From Euwallacea fornicatus (lineage: Eukaryota > Arthropoda > Insecta > Coleoptera > Curculionidae): DNA of 64,000 bases. The notes beneath the pieces were generated by a model that was given only the letters and a program-made list of their open reading frames with translations, had not been told where the DNA came from and made no database searches. Made by a program: the position numbers and the translations under genes. Numbering within the stretch: position 1 is the first letter of the stretch; the number at the start of each line of letters is the position of its first letter. Below, piece by piece: positions 48,223 through 60,894 of this stretch. The stretch is taken from positions 310,001 through 374,000 of the forward strand of contig NW_027096033.1 in the NCBI RefSeq assembly GCF_040115645.1, in the 5' to 3' direction.

Positions 48223-51200
48223 AAATTAATCAGCTCGACAAGGTTATGAAGATGTCACAACACATCATGATTACATCTTGTTGAACTTCCAAGAAAAATA
48301 GTACTTTATGTGCTCAAACACACATCTTTTGTGACTTTTCAAACTTTGAAGCTCGATAGCTTCGGCAAATGAAGACCAAATTTGTTAAACAAAATGTCAA
48401 ATTAATCAGCTCGACGAGATTTTGAATATGTCACAACACATCATGATTGCATCTTGTTGAATTTCCAAGAAAAATAGTACTTTATGTGCTCAAACACACA
48501 ACTTTTGTGACTTTTCCAATTTTGAAGCTCGATAACTTTGGCAAATGTGGACCAAATTTGTTAACCAAAGTGTCAAATTAATCAGCTCGACAAGGTTATG
48601 AAGATGTCACAACACATCATGATTACATCTTGTTGAACTTCCAAGAAAAATAGTACTTTATGTGCTCAAACACACATCTTTTGTGACTTTTCAAACTTTG
48701 AAGTTCGATAGCTTCGGCAAATGAAGACCAAATTTGTTAAACAAAATGTCAAATTAATCAGCTCGACGAGATTTTGAATATGTCACAACACATCATGATT
48801 GCATCTTGTTGAATTTCCAAGAAAAATAGTACTTTATGTGCTCAAACACACAACTTTTGTGACTTTTCAAACTTTGAAGCTCGATTGCTTCGGCAAATGA
48901 AGACCAAATTTGTTAAACAAAGTGTCAAATTAATCAGCTCGACAAGGTTATGAAGATGTCACAACACATCATGATTACATCTTGTTGAACTTCCAAGAAA
49001 AATAGTACTTTATGTGCTCAAACACACATCTTTTGTGACTTTTCAAAGTTTGAAGCTCGATAGCTTCGGCAAATGAAGACCAAATTTGTTAAACAAAGTG
49101 TCAAATTAATCAGCTCGACAAGGTTATGAAGATGTCACAACACATCATGATTACATCTTGTTGAACTTCCAAGAAAAATAGTACTTTATGTGCTGAAACA
49201 CACAACTTTTGTGACTTTTCAAACTTTGAAGCTCGATAGCTTCGGCAAATGAAGACCAAATTTGTTAAACAAAGTGTCAAATTAATCACCTCAACGAGAT
49301 TATAAAGATGTCACAACACATCATGATTACATCTTGTTGAACTTCCAAGAAAAATAGTACTTTATGTGCTGAAACACACAACTTTTGTGACTTTTCAAAC
49401 TTTGAAGCTCGATAGCTTCGGCAAATGAAGACCAAATTTGTTAAACAAAGTGTCAAATTAATCACCTCAACGAGATTATAAAGATGTCACAACACATCAT
49501 GATTACATCTTGTTGAACTTCCAGGAAAAATAGTACTTTATGTGCTCAAACACACAACTTTTGAGACTTTTCAAACTTTGAAGCTCGATAACTTCGGCAA
49601 ATGTGGACCAAATTTGTTAAACAAAGTGTCAAATTAATCAGCTCGACGAGATCTTTAAAATGACGCAACACATCATCATTGCACCTTGTTGAACTTCCAA
49701 GAAAAATAGTACATTATGTGCTCAAACACACAAATTTTGTGACTTTTCAAACTTTGAAGCTCGATAGCTTCGGCAAATGAAGACCAAATTTGTTAAACAA
49801 AGTGTCAAATTAATCATCTCGACGAGATCTTTAAAATGACACAACACACCATGATTACATCTTGTTGAACTTCCAAGAAAAATAGTACTTTATGTGCTCA
49901 AACACACAACTTTTGTGACTTTTCAAACATTGAAGCTCGATAGCTTCGGCAAATGAAGACCAAATTTGTTAAACAAAGTGTCAAATTAATCAGCTCGACG
50001 AGATTTTGAATATGTCACAACACATCATGATTGCATCTTGTTGAATTTCCAAGAAAAATAGTACTTTATGTGCTCAAACACACAACTTTTGTGACTTTTC
50101 CAATTTTGAAGCTCGATAACTTTGGCAAATGTGGACCAAATTTGTTAACCAAAGTGTCAAATTAATCAGCTCGACGAGATCTTTAAAATGACACAACAAT
50201 TCATGATTGCATCTTGTTGAATTTCCAAGAAAAATAGTACTTTATGTGCTCAAACACACAACTTTTGTGACTTTTCCAATTTTTAAGCTCGATAACTTTG
50301 GCAAATGTGGACCAAATTTGTTAACCAAAGTGTCAAATTAATCAGCTCGACGAGATCTTTAAAATGACACAACAATTCATGATTGCATCTTGTTGAATTT
50401 CCAAGAAAAATAGTACTTTATGTGCTCAAACACATAACTTTTGTGACTTTTCCAATTTTGAAGCTCGATAACTTTGGCAAATGTGGACCAAATTTGTTAA
50501 ACAAAGTGTCAAATTAATCAGCTCGACGAGATCTTTAAAATGACGCAACACATCATCATTGCACCTTGTTGAATTTCCAAGAAAAATAGTACTTTATGTG
50601 CTCAAACACACAACTTTTGTGACTTTTCCAATTTTGAAGCTCGATAACTTTGGCAAATGTGGACCAAATTTGTTAAACAAAGTGTCAAATTAATCAGCTC
50701 GACGAGATCTTTAAAATGACGCAACACATCATCATTGCACCTTGTTGAACTTCCAAGAAAAATAGTACATTATGTGCTCAAACACACAAATTTTGTGACT
50801 TTTCCAATTTTGAAGCTCGATAACTTTGGCAAATGTGGACCAAATTTGTTAACCAAAGTGTCAAATTAATCAGCTCGACGAGATCTTTAAAATGACACAA
50901 CAATTCATGATTGCATCTTGTTGAATTTCCAAGAAAAATAGTACTTTATGTGCTCAAACACACAACTTTTGTGACTTTTCCAATTTTGAAGCTCGATAAC
51001 TTTGGCAAATGTGGACCAAATTTGTTAAACAAAGTGTCAAATTAATCAGCTCGACGAGATCTTTAAAATGACACAACAATTCATGATTGCATCTTGTTGA
51101 ATTTCCAAGAAAAATAGTACTTTATGTGCTCAAACACACAACTTTTGTGACTTTTCCAATTTTGAAGCTCGATAACTTTGGCAAATGTGGACCAAATTTG

Positions 51201-51390
51201 TTAAACAAAGTGTCAAATTAATCAGCTCGACGAGATTTTGAATATGTCACAACACATCATGATTGCATCTTGTTGAATTTCCAAGAAAAATAGTAGTTTA
51301 TGTGCTCAAACACACAACTTTTGTGACTTTTCAAACTTTGAAGCTCGATAGCTTCGGCAAATGAAGACCAAATTTGTTAAACAAAGTGTC

Positions 51391-51566
51391 AAATTAATCA
51401 GCTCGACAAGGTTATGAAGATGTCACAACACATCATGATTACATCTTGTTGAACTTCCAAGAAAAATAGTACTTTATGTGCTCAAACACACAACTTTTGT
51501 GACTTTTCAAACTTTGAAGCTCGATAGCTTCGGCAAATGAAGACCAAATTTGTTAAACAAAGTGTC
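51391..51566. repeat. R-family monomer (reference copy)
   Basis: R monomers read CAGCTCGACAAGGTTATGAAG, then ATGTCACAACACATCATGATTAC. They start at 46111, 48223, 48575, 48927, 49103, 51391, 51567, 53327, 53679, 56495, 56671, 60191, 62127 and 62303, and I see none to the left of 46111. Most end in the 's' right part. Frequent companions are CACATCTTTTG and TGCTGAAACAC. The family marks the right-hand domain of the window. Confidence 0.88.
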
Positions 51567-51742
51567 AAATTAATCAGCTCGACAAGGTTATGAAGATGTC
51601 ACAACACATCATGATTACATCTTGTTGAACTTCCAAGAAAAATAGTACTTTATGTGCTCAAACACACAACTTTTGTGACTTTTCAAACTTTGAAGCTCGA
51701 TAGCTTCGGCAAATGAAGACCAAATTTGTTAACCAAAGTGTC

Positions 51743-52094
51743 AAATTAATCAGCTCAACGAGATTTTGAAGATGTCACAACACATCATGATTGCATCTTG
51801 TTGAATTTCCAAGAAAAATAGTACTTTATGTGCTCAAACATACATATTTTGTGACTTTTCAAACTTTGAAGCTCGATAACATTGGCAAATGTGGACCAAA
51901 TTTCTTAAACAAAGTGTCAAAGTAATCACCTCAACGAGATTTTAAAGATGTCACAACACATCATGATTACATCTTGTTGAACTTCCAAGAAAAATAGTAC
52001 TTTATGTGCTCAAACACACAACTTTTGTGACTTTTCAAATTTTGAAGATCGATAGCTTCGGCAAATGAAGACCAAATTTGTTAAACAAAGTGTC
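51743..52094. repeat. Rare divergent haplotype across a monomer junction
   Basis: The right half of the monomer at 51743 reads CATATTTTGTG, GATAACATTGGC and ATTTCTTAAAC. The next monomer starts AAAGTAATCACCTCAACGAG with ATTTTAAAGATG. The same linked set recurs, with small differences, at about 46930-47025 (GTGTACC, ATTTTAGAGATG) and 60640-60750 (CAATGAGATTTT). No other copies are seen. The linkage across the monomer boundary shows that the natural unit of exchange does not coincide with the 176-bp phase chosen here. Confidence 0.8.
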
Positions 52095-54206
52095 AAATTA
52101 ATCATCTCGACGAGATCTTTAAAATGACACAACACACCATGATTACATCTTGTTGAACTTCCAAGAAAAATAGTACTTTATGTGCTCAAACACACAACTT
52201 TTGTGACTTTTCAAACTTTGAAGCTCGATAGCTTCGGCAAATGAAGACCAAATTTGTTAAACAAAGTGTCAAATTAATCAGCTCGACGAGATTTTGAATA
52301 TGTCACAACACATCATGATTGCATCTTGTTGAATTTCCAAGAAAAATAGTACTTTATGTGCTCAAACACACAACTTTTGTGACTTTTCCAATTTTGAAGC
52401 TCGATAACTTTGGCAAATGTGGACCAAATTTGTTAAACAAAGTGTCAAATTAATCAGCTCGACGAGATCTTTAAAATGACACAACAATTCATGATTGCAT
52501 CTTGTTGAATTTCCAAGAAAAATAGTACTTTATGTGCTCAAACACACAACTTTTGTGACTTTTCCAATTTTGAAGCTCGATAACTTTGGCAAATGTGGAC
52601 CAAATTTGTTAACCAAAGTGTCAAATTAATCAGCTCGACGAGATCTTTAAAATGACACAACAATTCATGATTGCATCTTGTTGAATTTCCAAGAAAAATA
52701 GTACTTTATGTGCTCAAACACACAACTTTTGTGACTTTTCCAATTTTGAAGCTCGATAACTTTGGCAAATGTGGACCAAATTTGTTAACCAAAGTGTCAA
52801 ATTAATCAGCTCGACGAGATCTTTAAAATGACACAACAATTCATGATTGCATCTTGTTGAATTTCCAAGAAAAATAGTACTTTATGTGCTCAAACACACA
52901 ACTTTTGTGACTTTTCCAATTTTTAAGCTCGATAACTTTGGCAAATGTGGACCAAATTTGTTAACCAAAGTGTCAAATTAATCAGCTCGACGAGATCTTT
53001 AAAATGACACAACAATTCATGATTGCATCTTGTTGAATTTCCAAGAAAAATAGTACTTTATGTGCTCAAACACATAACTTTTGTGACTTTTCCAATTTTG
53101 AAGCTCGATAACTTTGGCAAATGTGGACCAAATTTGTTAAACAAAGTGTCAAATTAATCAGCTCGACGAGATTTTGAATATGTCACAACACATCATGATT
53201 GCATCTTGTTGAATTTCCAAGAAAAATAGTAGTTTATGTGCTCAAACACACAACTTTTGTGACTTTTCAAACTTTGAAGCTCGATAGCTTCGGCAAATGA
53301 AGACCAAATTTGTTAAACAAAGTGTCAAATTAATCAGCTCGACAAGGTTATGAAGATGTCACAACACATCATGATTACATCTTGTTGAACTTCCAAGAAA
53401 AATAGTACTTTATGTGCTGAAACACACAACTTTTGTGACTTTTCAAACTTTGAAGCTCGATAGCTTCGGCAAATGAAGACCAAATTTGTTAAACAAAGTG
53501 TCAAATTAATCACCTCAACGAGATTATAAAGATGTCACAACACATCATGATTACATCTTGTTGAACTTCCAAGAAAAATAGTACTTTATGTGCTCAAACA
53601 CACATCTTTTGTGACTTTTCAAACTTTGAAGCTCGATAGCTTCGGCAAATGAAGACCAAATTTGTTAAACAAAGTGTCAAATTAATCAGCTCGACAAGGT
53701 TATGAAGATGTCACAACACATCATGATTACATCTTGTTGAACTTCCAAGAAAAATAGTACTTTATGTGCTGAAACACACAACTTTTGTGACTTTTCAAAC
53801 TTTGAAGCTCGATAGCTTCGGCAAATGAAGACCAAATTTGTTAAACAAAGTGTCAAATTAATCACCTCAACGAGATTATAAAGATGTCACAACACATCAT
53901 GATTACATCTTGTTGAACTTCCAAGAAAAATAGTACTTTATGTGCTGAAACACACAACTTTTGTGACTTTTCAAACTTTGAAGCTCGATAGCTTCGGCAA
54001 ATGAAGACCAAATTTGTTAAACAAAGTGTCAAATTAATCACCTCAACGAGATTATAAAGATGTCACAACACATCATGATTACATCTTGTTGAACTTCCAG
54101 GAAAAATAGTACTTTATGTGCTCAAACACACAACTTTTGTGACTTTTCCAATTTTGAAGCTCGATAACTTCGGCAAATGTGGACCAAATTTCTTACACAA
54201 AGTGTC

Positions 54207-54382
54207 AAATTAATCAGCTCAACGAGATTTTGAAGATGTCACAACACATCATCATTGCATCTTGTTGAACTTCCAAGAAAAATAGTACTTTATGTGCTGA
54301 AACACACAACTTTTGTGACTTTTCAAACTTTGAAGCTCGATAGCTTCGGCAAATGAAGACCAAATTTGTTAAACAAAGTGTC
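54207..54382. repeat. Rare monomer with CAGCTCAACGAG and CATCATCATTGCATC
   Basis: This type combines CTCAACGAG, ATTTTGAAGATGTC and CATCATCATTGCATC with TGCTGAAAC and an 's' end. It always follows a C monomer ending in ATTTCTTACAC. Copies start at 54207, 57199 and 62831. Each lies inside the same local order (C, this type, C with TTTTGAGAC, H, T with TATATGCTC), so the three copies were spread by block duplication. Confidence 0.8.
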
Positions 54383-57300
54383 AAATTAATCACCTCAACG
54401 AGATTATAAAGATGTCACAACACATCATGATTACATCTTGTTGAACTTCCAGGAAAAATAGTACTTTATGTGCTCAAACACACAACTTTTGAGACTTTTC
54501 AAACTTTGAAGCTCGATAACTTCGGCAAATGTGGACCAAATTTGTTAAACAAAGTGTCAAATTAATCAGCTCGACGAGATCTTTAAAATGACGCAACACA
54601 TCATCATTGCACCTTGTTGAACTTCCAAGAAAAATAGTACATTATGTGCTCAAACACACAAATTTTGTGACTTTTCAAACTTTGAAGCTCGATAGCTTCG
54701 GCAAATGAAGACCAAATTTGTTAAACAAAGTGTCAAATTAATCATCTCGACGAGATCTTTAAAATGACACAACACACCATGATTACATCTTGTTGAACTT
54801 CCAAGAAAAATAGTACTTTATATGCTCAAACACACAACTTTTGTGACTTTTCAAACTTTGAAGCTCGATAGCTTCGGCAAATGAAGACCAAATTTGTTAA
54901 ACAAAGTGTCAAATTAATCAGCTCGACGAGATTTTGAATATGTCACAACACATCATGATTGCATCTTGTTGAATTTCCAAGAAAAATAGTAGTTTATGTG
55001 CTCAAACACACAACTTTTGTGACTTTTCCAATTTTGAAGCTCGATAACTTTGGCAAATGTGGACCAAATTTGTTAACCAAAGTGTCAAATTAATCAGCTC
55101 GACGAGATTTTGAATATGTCACAACACATCATGATTGCATCTTGTTGAATTTCCAAGAAAAATAGTACTTTATGTGCTCAAACACACAACTTTTGTGACT
55201 TTTCCAATTTTGAAGCTCGATAACTTTGGCAAATGTGGACCAAATTTGTTAACCAAAGTGTCAAATTAATCAGCTCGACGACATCTTTAAAATGACACAA
55301 CAATTCATGATTGCATCTTGTTGAATTTCCAAGAAAAATAGTACTTTATGTGCTCAAACACACAACTTTTGTGACTTTTCCAATTTTTAAGATCGATAAC
55401 TTTGGCAAATGTGGACCAAATTTGTTAACCAAAGTGTCAAATTAATCAGCTCGACGAGATCTTTAAAATGACACAACAATTCATGATTGCATCTTGTTGA
55501 ATTTCCAAGAAAAATAGTACTTTATGTGCTCAAACACATAACTTTTGTGACTTTTCCAATTTTGAAGCTCGATAACTTTGGCAAATGTGGACCAAATTTG
55601 TTAACCAAAGTGTCAAATTAATCAGCTCGACGAGATCTTTAAAATGACACAACAATTCATGATTGCATCTTGTTGAATTTCCAAGAAAAATAGTACTTTA
55701 TGTGCTCAAACACACAACTTTTGTGACTTTTCCAATTTTTAAGCTCGATAACTTTGGCAAATGTGGACCAAATTTGTTAACCAAAGTGTCAAATTAATCA
55801 GCTCGACGAGATCTTTAAAATGACACAACAATTCATGATTGCATCTTGTTGAATTTCCAAGAAAAATAGTACTTTATGTGCTCAAACACATAACTTTTGT
55901 GACTTTTCCAATTTTGAAGCTCGATAACTTTGGCAAATGTGGACCAAATTTGTTAAACAAAGTGTCAAATTAATCAGCTCGACGAGATCTTTAAAATGAC
56001 GCAACACATCATCATTGCACCTTGTTGAATTTCCAAGAAAAATAGTACTTTATGTGCTCAAACACACAACTTTTGTGACTTTTCCAATTTTGAAGCTCGA
56101 TAACTTTGGCAAATGTGGACCAAATTTGTTAACCAAAGTGTCAAATTAATCAGTTCGACGAGATCTTTAAAATGACACAACAATTCATGATTGCATCTTG
56201 TTGAATTTCCAAGAAAAATAGTACTTTATGTGCTCAAACACATAACTTTTGTGACTTTTCCAATTTTGAAGCTCGATAACTTTGGCAAATGTGGACCAAA
56301 TTTGTTAAACAAAGTGTCAAATTAATCAGCTCGACGAGATTTTGAATATGTCACAACACATCATGATTGCATCTTGTTGAATTTCCAAGAAAAATAGTAG
56401 TTTATGTGCTCAAACACACAACTTTTGTGACTTTTCAAACTTTGAAGCTCGATAGCTTCGGCAAATGAAGACCAAATTTGTTAAACAAAGTGTCAAATTA
56501 ATCAGCTCGACAAGGTTATGAAGATGTCATAACACATCATGATTACATCTTGTTGAACTTCCAAGAAAAATAGTACTTTATGTGCTCAAACACACATCTT
56601 TTGTGACTTTTCAAACTTTGAAGCTCGATAGCTTCGGCAAATGAAGACCAAATTTGTTAAACAAAGTGTCAAATTAATCAGCTCGACAAGGTTATGAAGA
56701 TGTCACAACACATCATGATTACATCTTGTTGAACTTCCAAGAAAAATAGTACTTTATGTGCTGAAACACACAACTTTTGTGACTTTTCAAACTTTGAAGC
56801 TCGATAGCTTCGGCAAATGAAGACCAAATTTGTTAAACAAAGTGTCAAATTAATCACCTCAACGAGATTATAAAGATGTCACAACACATCATGATTACAT
56901 CTTGTTGAACTTCCAAGAAAAATAGTACTTTATGTGCTGAAACACACAACTTTTGTGACTTTTCAAACTTTGAAGCTCGATAGCTTCGGCAAATGAAGAC
57001 CAAATTTGTTAAACAAAGTGTCAAATTAATCACCTCAACGAGATTATAAAGATGTCACAACACATCATGATTACATCTTGTTGAACTTCCAGGAAAAATA
57101 GTACTTTATGTGCTCAAACACACAACTTTTGTGACTTTTCCAATTTTGAAGCTCGATAACTTCGGCAAATGTGGACCAAATTTCTTACACAAAGTGTCAA
57201 ATTAATCAGCTCAACGAGATTTTGAAGATGTCACAACACATCATCATTGCATCTTGTTGAACTTCCAAGAAAAATAGTACTTTATGTGCTGAAACACACA

Positions 57301-59134
57301 ACTTTTGTGACTTTTCAAACTTTGAAGCTCGATAGCTTCGGCAAATGAAGACCAAATTTGTTAAACAAAGTGTCAAATTAATCACCTCAACGAGATTATA
57401 AAGATGTCACAACACATCATGATTACATCTTGTTGAACTTCCAGGAAAAATAGTACTTTATGTGCTCAAACACACAACTTTTGAGACTTTTCAAACTTTG
57501 AAGCTCGATAACTTCGGCAAATGTGGACCAAATTTGTTAAACAAAGTGTCAAATTAATCAGCTCGACGAGATCTTTAAAATGACGCAACACATCATCATT
57601 GCACCTTGTTGAACTTCCAAGAAAAATAGTACATTATGTGCTCAAACACACAAATTTTGTGACTTTTCAAACTTTGAAGCTCGATAGCTTCGGCAAATGA
57701 AGACCAAATTTGTTAAACAAAGTGTCAAATTAATCATCTCGACGAGATCTTTAAAATGACACAACACACCATGATTACATCTTGTTGAACTTCCAAGAAA
57801 AATAGTACTTTATATGCTCAAACACACAACTTTTGTGACTTTTCAAACTTTGAAGCTCGATAGCTTCGGCAAATGAAGACCAAATTTGTTAAACAAAGTG
57901 TCAAATTAATCAGCTCGACGAGATTTTGAATATGTCACAACACATCATGATTGCATCTTGTTGAATTTCCAAGAAAAATAGTACTTTATGTGCTCAAACA
58001 CACAACTTTTGTGACTTTTCCAATTTTGAAGCTCGATAACTTTGGCAAATGTGGACCAAATTTGTTAACCAAAGTGTCAAATTAATCAGCTCGACGAGAT
58101 CTTTAAAATGACACAACAATTCATGATTGCATCTTGTTGAATTTCCAAGAAAAATAGTACTTTATGTGCTCAAACACACAACTTTTGTGACTTTTCCAAT
58201 TTTTAAGCTCGATAACTTTGGCAAATGTGGACCAAATTTGTTAACCAAAGTGTCAAATTAATCAGCTCGACGAGATCTTTAAAATGACACAACAATTCAT
58301 GATTGCATCTTGTTGAATTTCCAAGAAAAATAGTACTTTATGTGCTCAAACACATAACTTTTGTGACTTTTCCAATTTTGAAGCTCGATAACTTTGGCAA
58401 ATGTGGACCAAATTTGTTAAACAAAGTGTCAAATTAATCAGCTCGACGAGATCTTTAAAATGACGCAACACATCATCATTGCACCTTGTTGAATTTCCAA
58501 GAAAAATAGTACTTTATGTGCTCAAACACACAACTTTTGTGACTTTTCCAATTTTGAAGCTCGATAACTTTGGCAAATGTGGACCAAATTTGTTAAACAA
58601 AGTGTCAAATTAATCAGCTCGACGAGATCTTTAAAATGACGCAACACATCATCATTGCACCTTGTTGAACTTCCAAGAAAAATAGTACATTATGTGCTCA
58701 AACACACAAATTTTGTGACTTTTCCAATTTTGAAGCTCGATAACTTTGGCAAATGTGGACCAAATTTGTTAACCAAAGTGTCAAATTAATCAGCTCGACG
58801 AGATCTTTAAAATGACACAACAATTCATGATTGCATCTTGTTGAATTTCCAAGAAAAATAGTACTTTATGTGCTCAAACACACAACTTTTGTGACTTTTC
58901 CAATTTTGAAGCTCGATAACTTTGGCAAATGTGGACCAAATTTGTTAACCAAAGTGTCAAATTAATCAGCTCGACGAGATCTTTAAAATGACACAACAAT
59001 TCATGATTGCATCTTGTTGAATTTCCAAGAAAAATAGTACTTTATGTGCTCAAACACACAACTTTTGTGACTTTTCCAATTTTGAAGCTCGATAACTTTG
59101 GCAAATGTGGACCAAATTTGTTTAACAAAGTGTC

Positions 59135-59310
59135 AAATTAATCAGCTCGACGAGACCTTTAAAATGACCCAACACACCATGATTAAATCTTGTTGAACTT
59201 CCAAGAAAAATAGTACATTATGTGCTCAAACACACAAATTTTGTGACTTTTCAAACTTTGAAGCTCGATAGCTTCGGCAAATGAAGACCAAATTTGTTAA
59301 ACAAAGTGTC
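59135..59310. repeat. Unusual T/H-like hybrid monomer
   Basis: It reads CAGCTCGACGAGACC (C instead of T in AGATC), GACCCAACACACCATGATTAAATC, then GTACATTA and CACAAATTTTGTG with an 's' end. The left half resembles the GACCCAAC T subtype, otherwise confined to the first 25 kb, and the right half is H. It is the only copy in the right-hand domain with GACCCAAC. Confidence 0.75.
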
Positions 59311-60190
59311 AAATTAATCAGCTCGACGAGATCTTTAAAATGACACAACAATTCATGATTGCATCTTGTTGAATTTCCAAGAAAAATAGTAGTTTATGTG
59401 CTCAAACACACAACTTTTGTGACTTTTCCAATTTTGAAGCTCGATAACTTTGGCAAATGTGGACCAAATTTGTTAAACAAAGTGTCAAATTAATCAGCTC
59501 GACGAGATCTTTAAAATGACGCAACACATCATCATTGCACCTTGTTGAACTTCCAAGAAAAATAGTACATTATGTGCTCAAACACACAAATTTTGTGACT
59601 TTTCAAACTTTGAAGCTCGATAGCTTCGGCAAATGAAGACCAAATTTGTTAAACAAAGTGTCAAATTAATCAGCTCGACGAGATCTTTAAAATGACACAA
59701 CAATTCATGATTGCATCTTGTTGAATTTCCAAGAAAAATAGTAGTTTATGTGCTCAAACACACAACTTTTGTGACTTTTCAAACTTTGAAGCTCGATAAC
59801 TTTGGCAAATGTGGACCAAATTTGTTAAACAAAGTGTCAAATTAATCAGCTCGACGAGATCTTTAAAATGACGCAACACATCATCATTGCACCTTGTTGA
59901 ACTTCCAAGAAAAATAGTACATTATGTGCTCAAACACACAAATTTTGTGACTTTTCAAACTTTGAAGCTCGATAGCTTCGGCAAATGAAGACCAAATTTG
60001 TTAAACAAAGTGTCAAATTAATCAGCTCGACGAGATCTTTAAAATGACACAACAATTCATGATTGCATCTTGTTGAATTTCCAAGAAAAATAGTAGTTTA
60101 TGTGCTCAAACACACAACTTTTGTGACTTTTCAAACTTTGAAGCTCGATAGCTTCGGCAAATGAAGACCAAATTTGTTAAACAAAGTGTC
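59311..60190. repeat. F-H dimer run (2.5 copies)
   Basis: Monomers 338-342 alternate F with GTAGTTTA and H. The three F monomers differ in the right part: full 'o' at 59311, mixed (CAAACTTTG with ACTTTGGC) at 59663, and full 's' at 60015. The series shows the right part being converted in steps. Confidence 0.8.
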
Positions 60191-60894
60191 AAATTAATCA
60201 GCTCGACAAGGTTATGAAGATGTCACAACACATCATGATTACATCTTGTTGAACTTCCAAGAAAAATAGTACTTTATGTGCTGAAGCACACAACTTTTGC
60301 GACTTTTCAAACTTTGAAGCTCGATAGCTTCGGCAAATGAAGACCAAATTTGTTAAACAAAGTGTCAAATTAATCACCTCAACGAGATTATAAAGATGTC
60401 ACAACACATCATGATTACATCTTGTTGAACTTCCAGGAAAAATAGTACTTTATGTGCTCAATCACACAACTTATGTGACTTTTCCAATTTTGAAGCTCGA
60501 TAACTTTGGCAAATGTGGACCAAATTTGTTAACCAAAGTGTCAAATTAATCAGTTCGACGAGATCTTTAAAATGACACAACAATTCATGATTGCATCTTG
60601 TTGAATTTCCAAGAAAAATAGTACTTTATGTGCTCAAACACACATATTTTATGACTTTTCAAACTTTGAAGCTCGATAACATTGGCAAATGTGGACCAAA
60701 TTTCTTAAACAAAGTGTCAAAGTAATCACCTCAATGAGATTTTAAAGATGTCACAACACATCATGATTACATCTTGTTGAACTTCCAAGAAAAATAGTAC
60801 TTTATGTGCTCAAACACACAACTTTTGTGACTTTTCCAATTTTGAAGCTCGATAACTTTGGCAAATGTGGACCAAATTTGTTAACCAAAGTGTC

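Larger units (their letters stand above)
48223..55262. repeat. R/C-rich domain, irregular order
   Basis: Monomers 275-314 mix R, C-related, G, F with CCAATTTTTAAG, F with CACATAAC, H and T. R-G pairs occur at 48223-48574 and 48575-48926, and an R-R pair at 51391-51742. The order C with TTTTGAGAC, H, T, G, F, F with CACATAAC, H with GAATTTCC, H(o), F at 49455-51038 is repeated at 57375-58958, 7920 bp (45 monomers) away. CAAAATGTC at about 48393 and 48745 marks two related R monomers. Confidence 0.8.
55263..60894. repeat. 32-monomer (5632-bp) higher-order repeat, copy 1
   Basis: Monomers 315-346 begin with two F-F dimers (CCAATTTTTAAG alternating with CACATAAC), then H with GAATTTCC, F with CAGTTCGACG, G with GTAGTTTA, R, R, C variant, C ending ATTTCTTACAC, the CAGCTCAACGAG type, C with TTTTGAGAC, H, T with TATATGCTC, G, F, F, H, H(o), F, F, an unusual T/H-like monomer (59135), F-H dimers, R, C, F and the AAAGTAATCACC monomer. 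Private changes include GACGACATC at about 55282 and GTCATAACAC at about 56528. Confidence 0.85.
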
